A DNA stretch of 64,000 nt, taken from NCBI GenBank assembly GCA_040285825.1, contig JAUPSS010000010.1:1240001-1304000 (forward strand), read 5' to 3'. The position numbers and the translations under genes are program-made. Shown here in pieces: positions 60,190 to 64,000 of this stretch. Below the pieces are notes generated by a model, which ran no database searches, was not told the origin of the DNA, and was given only the letters and a program-made list of their open reading frames with translations. The stretch is from Eukaryota sp. TZLM1-RC (Eukaryota; Metamonada: BaSk clade). Position 1 is the stretch's first letter, and each line of letters opens with the position of its first letter.

Positions 60190-60345
60190 AACGAGTTTTT
60201 GAACCTGCGTTTTCGTTGTTTTTTGTGGTTAAAAAATCTGTCCAATCATTTAAATATTAAATTTGGAAAGCCTCCAATGTTGACTCATCTTTTGAACTGT
60301 AAACATTTTATTACATTTAGAAGTAAAGTACATAATAATGTGCTA
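60190..60345 (+). pseudogene. Family C LINE, short forward fragment
   Basis: Forward frame RFRCFLWLKNLSNHLNIKFG...LTHLLNCKHFITFRSKVHNNV is the region at and after the knuckle. It stops where the reverse-strand family C fragment starts. Confidence 0.65.
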
Positions 60346-60349
60346 TAAT

Positions 60350-60931
60350 GTAGAATAATGTTTTTATAATAATAAAAATCAATCTCCTCAAACTCCACAT
60401 CTACTATTGAAAACTTACCTACAGCATTTTTTTCATAAAAATTTCCTAGTGATAACAACGAGCTAGAAACAAGACTATACATTCCCTTAAAAATAGAAAA
60501 TACAATTCTGTTTTGCCAAAAGGTTCGGTCAAATATTCTTACAGTTCTATTTTTGACAATAGATGAGAAATCGTCCAAAAAAGATAACGCAGTTTTACCC
60601 AAGGTTCCAAATAAAGAAAAAGCAAAAGGACAAAGAATATATTGAGTATGTGAGTTGGAATTCAGATTATTGATTTTGTCTGTGTACTTGATAATTTTCG
60701 CTTTTTCAGCTCTACGTAAAGGAGAATTATAAGATTGTGTCAGTTTTTCATTTGAGCTGTTTGATACATCAGTAGATCTGACATCAATAATGATCATTGA
60801 TCGATCAAGTCCGGGAACTAGCACATCACCACGGCTGTCACCCAAAGAATTTCTGTTAGATTCATCAGCCAAATTTGAAAGCAAAGGTTCTAAAAAAGAT
60901 AAAATCTCAGTGAATCTCAGAGAATCTGCTG
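60350..60931 (-). pseudogene. Family C LINE, 3' part
   Basis: Reverse-strand 3' end: FLEPLLSNLADESNRNSLG, nuclease motif DSRGDVLVPGLDRSMIIIDVRSTDVSN, PLRRAEKAKIIKYTDKINN, FCPFAFSLFGTLGKTALSFLDDF-like, RTFWQNRIVFSIFKG and VDVEFEEIDF. The cleanest copy of this family. Confidence 0.82.
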
Positions 60932-60945
60932 CAATATTGGATTTT

Positions 60946-61570
60946 TTTTTAAAAACTGGAATATTTATTGAGATAAAAATAACCATCTAGAATTCAATAT
61001 CCTCCAAACAAGCGTCACTATTACTGAACCTACTCACAGCATTACGTTCATATTCTACACCGATAGCTAAAAGTGCCTTTGAAATCATTGTAGGAATAGA
61101 CTTGAAAATGCAAAAAACAATTCTATTTAACCAGAAAGTGGAGTTCATTGTTTTACCAGACCTATTCAGTAACACTTTTTTAAAATTTTCCAAAAAGTGC
61201 AACCCTGAAGGTCCAATATTGCCAAAAAGAGAAATTGCAAACGGCACAAACTGATATTTCACATGTTCCACTCTACCTAACTGTGCCAAAGGTTCTTCAT
61301 ATTTTTTTATCTTCTTTTTTTCGGCGTTAGATAACGGCGAATCAGCGGAATACACTAAACGAGCAGCAGAATTTTTGCAAACATCAACTGAGACAACATC
61401 TACAACATTGAGAACACCATCGATCCCTGGAGCTACTAAATCTGCCCTTCTTTTACCAAAGGAATCATCAGTTTGATCTGAAGACAGCTTACGTACTAGT
61501 GGCTCAATAAATGCCTCTATATTGAAACTTTTGCACATGGCATATAATTGATCACAAACTGAGTCATGAA
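60946..61570 (-). pseudogene. Family B LINE, young 5'-truncated copy
   Basis: Reverse-strand 3' end with an open frame over the nuclease (KRRADLVAPGIDG...VVDVVSVDVCKN) through PLAQLGRVEHVKYQF and FLENFKKVLLNRSGKTM to DACLEDIEF, plus an A-rich tail. Flanked by CAATATTGGATTTT (60932-60945) and CAATATATTGGATTTT (61571-61586), a slightly imperfect TSD. Very close to the copy at 47.2 kb. Confidence 0.85.
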
Positions 61571-61620
61571 CAATATATTGGATTTTACAACAAAATTCCC
61601 TTTTTCAAACAACAGTCAGA

Positions 61621-62508
61621 ATGGAGGGCCTCTCGCCTTTCCAGGGTGGTGCTTGTGGCCACAACACATCTCTTGGATGTGATCCACTCAATGCTTGTTT
61701 TAATCGGTTCCAAAATGTCATACCTTCAGATTCTCATCTTGTTCACCTCAAGAATCCACCTCAATATATCAATGCTTCTTATGTTCATCATTGTTCATTT
61801 ATTGCTACACAAGCTCCATTACCACACACAATCTCTCACTTTTGGCAAATGATTTTTGAAACTAATGCAACTGCAATTCTTTCCCTCACGCCCCTTTTAG
61901 ATCAGTACTGGCCTTCTACCATTGGTTCAAACATAACATATTCGTTCTTCAATGTTTTATTGGAATCAGAAGAAATGATTCAATCTAATTCTATAATTGT
62001 CCGCACTTTTATTTTATCTATTTCAAATGAATCAACCACCTCCTTCAACCCTGGTAGTCCATGTACTCCAGGCCCCTCTACTGTTTGTGCAAGTGATTCA
62101 CTCCCATTCAAAAGAATCACACATATCCATTACCTTGGATGGCCAGATGGTCTTGCTCCTCGGTGCATCAATGAATGGAATACTGTGCTTGATCTGGTTC
62201 TTTCACTGGGCTCGCCTCTTGCCCCCCTGAAGCCTCCCCTTATTGTACACTGTCTGGCTGGGGTGGGGAGGACAGCATGTGCCATTGCTACTTTGGTTAT
62301 GCTCGACTGTGCTCGTAAAGGCTCTTTGGCTATGTTTAACTTGGATGAATTCATTGTAGATCTCAGGCGTTGTAGGTGTCCTTTAATGGTTGAGAATGAA
62401 GATCAGTATTCTTTTTTGGTTAATTTCAAAAATTGCCTGTCTTGCAATGATGTAAATGACAATTTTATTACTGATAGTTATGAATATCTTTCTTGTAGAT
62501 TTGATTAG
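61621..62508 (+). CDS. Classical protein tyrosine phosphatase
   Basis: 295 aa, single exon, catalytic domain only. Visible: NRFQNVIPSDSHLVHL (pTyr-loop region), YINASYV, FIATQAPLPHTISHFWQMI, the WPD loop HYLGWPDG (Asp176), P-loop VHCLAGVGRTA (Cys211, Arg217) and the Q-loop RRCRCPLMVENEDQYSFL. All catalytic residues are present. The domain follows the receptor/non-receptor PTP pattern but is small. Likely cytosolic; substrate unknown. The 5' flank is only about 35 bp from a LINE insertion, so its promoter may be altered. Confidence 0.92.
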   Translation: MEGLSPFQGGACGHNTSLGCDPLNACFNRFQNVIPSDSHLVHLKNPPQYINASYVHHCSFIATQAPLPHTISHFWQMIFETNATAILSLTPLLDQYWPSTIGSNITYSFFNVLLESEEMIQSNSIIVRTFILSISNESTTSFNPGSPCTPGPSTVCASDSLPFKRITHIHYLGWPDGLAPRCINEWNTVLDLVLSLGSPLAPLKPPLIVHCLAGVGRTACAIATLVMLDCARKGSLAMFNLDEFIVDLRRCRCPLMVENEDQYSFLVNFKNCLSCNDVNDNFITDSYEYLSCRFD

Positions 62509-63386
62509 AGTTTCTCCATGGTGTTTTGTCCGTTTGTTGGGATTTTTAGAATGTCATTTGTTGCATGTTTCTAATACTTTGAATATCTTGAATCAATCAT
62601 TAAATTTATTGGTTTCTAGATAAATTAATTGTATAACTCAGATTTTCCTCATTAGTGTTTTTTCTGGAACAGCAGATTTTCCCAAGATAAGAGACCTCAA
62701 TCTTCACCACACATCTTTAATGCAACTGTCCATTGCATTTAACTGAGTGATATTAGCAGAATATATTGCACAATTCCACATCTGCTGCTGTCTCCCTTGT
62801 TAGTATGCTGAATCATTGTTTGTTGTGTCTTTCACCAGTAAACATCTTCAGCATTCATTCCACAGGTCGGCTCTGGTGTGAGAACAAAAACTGAGAAAGT
62901 CATACTCGTATTTTTCCAATCCATAGCAGAAATCGTGTCCTGCTACATAGTTTTCTAGGTTATGGAAAGCACAAGACAAGAGCGATGAGTACAATGGATC
63001 TGATTCATATTGGTTAGAAACTCCCAAAAAATTCTAGTTCTCAAGCAAGGTTGATAAATACAGTTTTTTGTAATGTTAGATTTCTATAAACGAGACATGG
63101 CATGTTTGCATAATACTCCGTTTTGTATTGGACAATGAAACATGTGCTCAAAAGAACATTCGCAAATACTTGTGCTTCAGAGTTTCTGTCAATGTAATTG
63201 TTAAGTTGTCACACTGTTTTATACTAAATACTGTGTGCTTGGCAGTATTGGCTATCGATCAACTTGTAGCATTTGAGGGAAAATTTGTGTATGATATTGT
63301 CAATAAATGAATGATCGTTTAGCAACAAAAAATTATTATTGAAGCCTATCTCAGTTGACTGACATAAAATTGAGTTCTATTGGGTT
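62509..63386. other. Intergenic, no gene seen
   Basis: About 880 bp between the phosphatase and the next gene. A 60-codon frame at 63128-63310 has a hydrophobic part but no other support. Confidence 0.45.
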
Positions 63387-63713
63387 CTATTGGGGGTTTT
63401 CGTCAGGCTGGGTCATAGTGTGACGACTCTTTCTTTCGGGAGGACTCATTTGAGTTGTATGGGCAACAATTTCCTCAGTTCTTTCTACTACTGTTTCCGA
63501 TGGAACAGGTTGTTCAGTACTGGACGGCCTTGATCCTAGTGGAGATTGAGACCAAGTACGCTTTATTTCCTCTCCAATCTTCTTAAATTTATCTTGCATT
63601 CGTTCCCAACCTTCACTCATGTCCTGTCGAACGTCTTCAATGTTCTTAGCAAGACGTTCTTGTGAAGATCTCCAACTACCTTTGAGTCCTTGATCACGCT
63701 CCTGTTCAGACAT
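63387..63713 (-). CDS. Small charged amphipathic-helix protein, unknown
   Basis: 108 aa. Residues 10-50 form a strongly charged amphipathic helix (LAKNIEDVRQDMSEGWERMQ and KFKKIGEEIKRTW), followed by a Ser/Pro/Thr/Glu-rich disordered tail. Such helices bind membranes or pair as coiled coils. No family recognised. Starts about 120 bp from a divergent gene with a similar MSE start. Confidence 0.6.
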   Translation of the reverse strand: MSEQERDQGLKGSWRSSQERLAKNIEDVRQDMSEGWERMQDKFKKIGEEIKRTWSQSPLGSRPSSTEQPVPSETVVERTEEIVAHTTQMSPPERKSRHTMTQPDENPQ

Positions 63714-63834
63714 AGGTAATTAAAAGTGAGTGTTGATACAACTTTATTCTAAATCACAACAGATCTGGCAGATTTCAAACTTAGTAGATATATCACCCAT
63801 AACTATCAAACCATTTTCTGTTCATTTTGTTACA

Positions 63835-64000
63835 ATGTCAGAGAAGTTCCAATCTCCTAGCGTTTCCGAGCACCTGTCTAAAGAACAAAAGCAGCAGAGA
63901 GCCAACATGGATACTGTAAAAGGACCTCATCTTATGGCCAAGCTAAGAGAGGAGGAACAAAAGAAGCAGGGGATTCAACCAAAAGACGAAGAGTTTTTTG
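63835..64000 (+). CDS. Partial gene at the window end, Lys/Glu/Gln-rich N-terminus
   Basis: ATG 63835, open to the last base (55 codons): MSEKFQSPSVSEHLSKEQKQ, then a charged Lys/Glu/Gln-rich helix. Cut by the window; product unknown. Confidence 0.5.
   Translation, partial: MSEKFQSPSVSEHLSKEQKQQRANMDTVKGPHLMAKLREEEQKKQGIQPKDEEFF

Noticed and set aside
60190-60950. Twin-priming 5' inversion of a family C LINE
   Set aside because: The inverted piece lies beyond the 3' end of the other piece, the wrong side for twin priming.
1-64000. tRNA, rRNA or snRNA genes
   Set aside because: I looked for conserved tRNA T-loop patterns (GGTTCRANYCC) and rRNA-like blocks and saw none; a tool scan (tRNAscan-SE, Infernal) could still find one.

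Overview
This is nuclear DNA of a unicellular eukaryote. It is AT-rich, and typical eukaryotic single-copy genes (a DCAF7/WDR68 WD40 protein, SEC61 gamma, a myotubularin, a diadenosine-tetraphosphate phosphorylase, a classical tyrosine phosphatase) lie between dense, mostly broken transposons. Stop codons are standard. Six spliceosomal introns could be placed by restoring a reading frame or a conserved protein motif. All are 28-33 nt, with GT(T/A/G)TGT-like donors and, in several, an ACTAAT/ACTGAC-like branch point just before the AG. I cannot name the lineage; a protist with ultra-short introns is as far as the sequence goes.

Layout. 0-4 kb: DCAF7-like WD40 gene, an unrecognised acidic gene, a small MGxxxSxCC protein and a TLDc protein. 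4.7-8.3 kb: two reverse-strand remains of non-LTR retrotransposons with a restriction-like endonuclease. 8.7-11.4 kb: a TGS-ankyrin-coiled-coil protein. 11.7-14.6 kb: two Fanzor (eukaryotic TnpB-like RuvC nuclease) relics, one split by a hAT-type MITE. 14.8-17.5 kb: a small membrane protein, a WDR89-like gene and a type II membrane protein. 19.3-32.0 kb: a nest of insertions. A third Fanzor relic, preceded by a 2A-like motif and an exonuclease-like reading frame, is split by a LINE that is itself split by a young Ty3/gypsy chromovirus with identical 155-bp LTRs. 32.1-37.2 kb: myotubularin, SEC61 gamma, a DSC3-like membrane ubiquitin-like protein and a coiled-coil protein. 37.4-45 kb: a Fanzor fragment, LINE pieces, a Ser/Thr kinase and two more Fanzor relics. 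45.1-47.1 kb: a RING-HSP70 fusion. 47.2-55 kb: a LINE graveyard. 56.1-58.7 kb: a chromovirus fragment and a seventh Fanzor relic. 58.8-64 kb: an Ap4A phosphorylase, LINE pieces, a tyrosine phosphatase and two small unrecognised genes.

The most notable signal is the set of at least seven Fanzor relics. They are recognised by a RuvC-I DPG/DPN motif, an (I/V)(N/D)E(A/Y/F)xTSxxC segment, a zinc-finger-like CxxC region and a RuvC-III RDxxA motif. Six of the seven lie just upstream of a host gene or likely host gene, in the same orientation. Two of them share a precise 3' end only metres, in genomic terms a few to some tens of bases, from a start codon. Other points of interest are the RING-HSP70 fusion, the TGS-ankyrin architecture, and insertion events whose target-site duplications (TSDs) are still readable and let the order of events be reconstructed.
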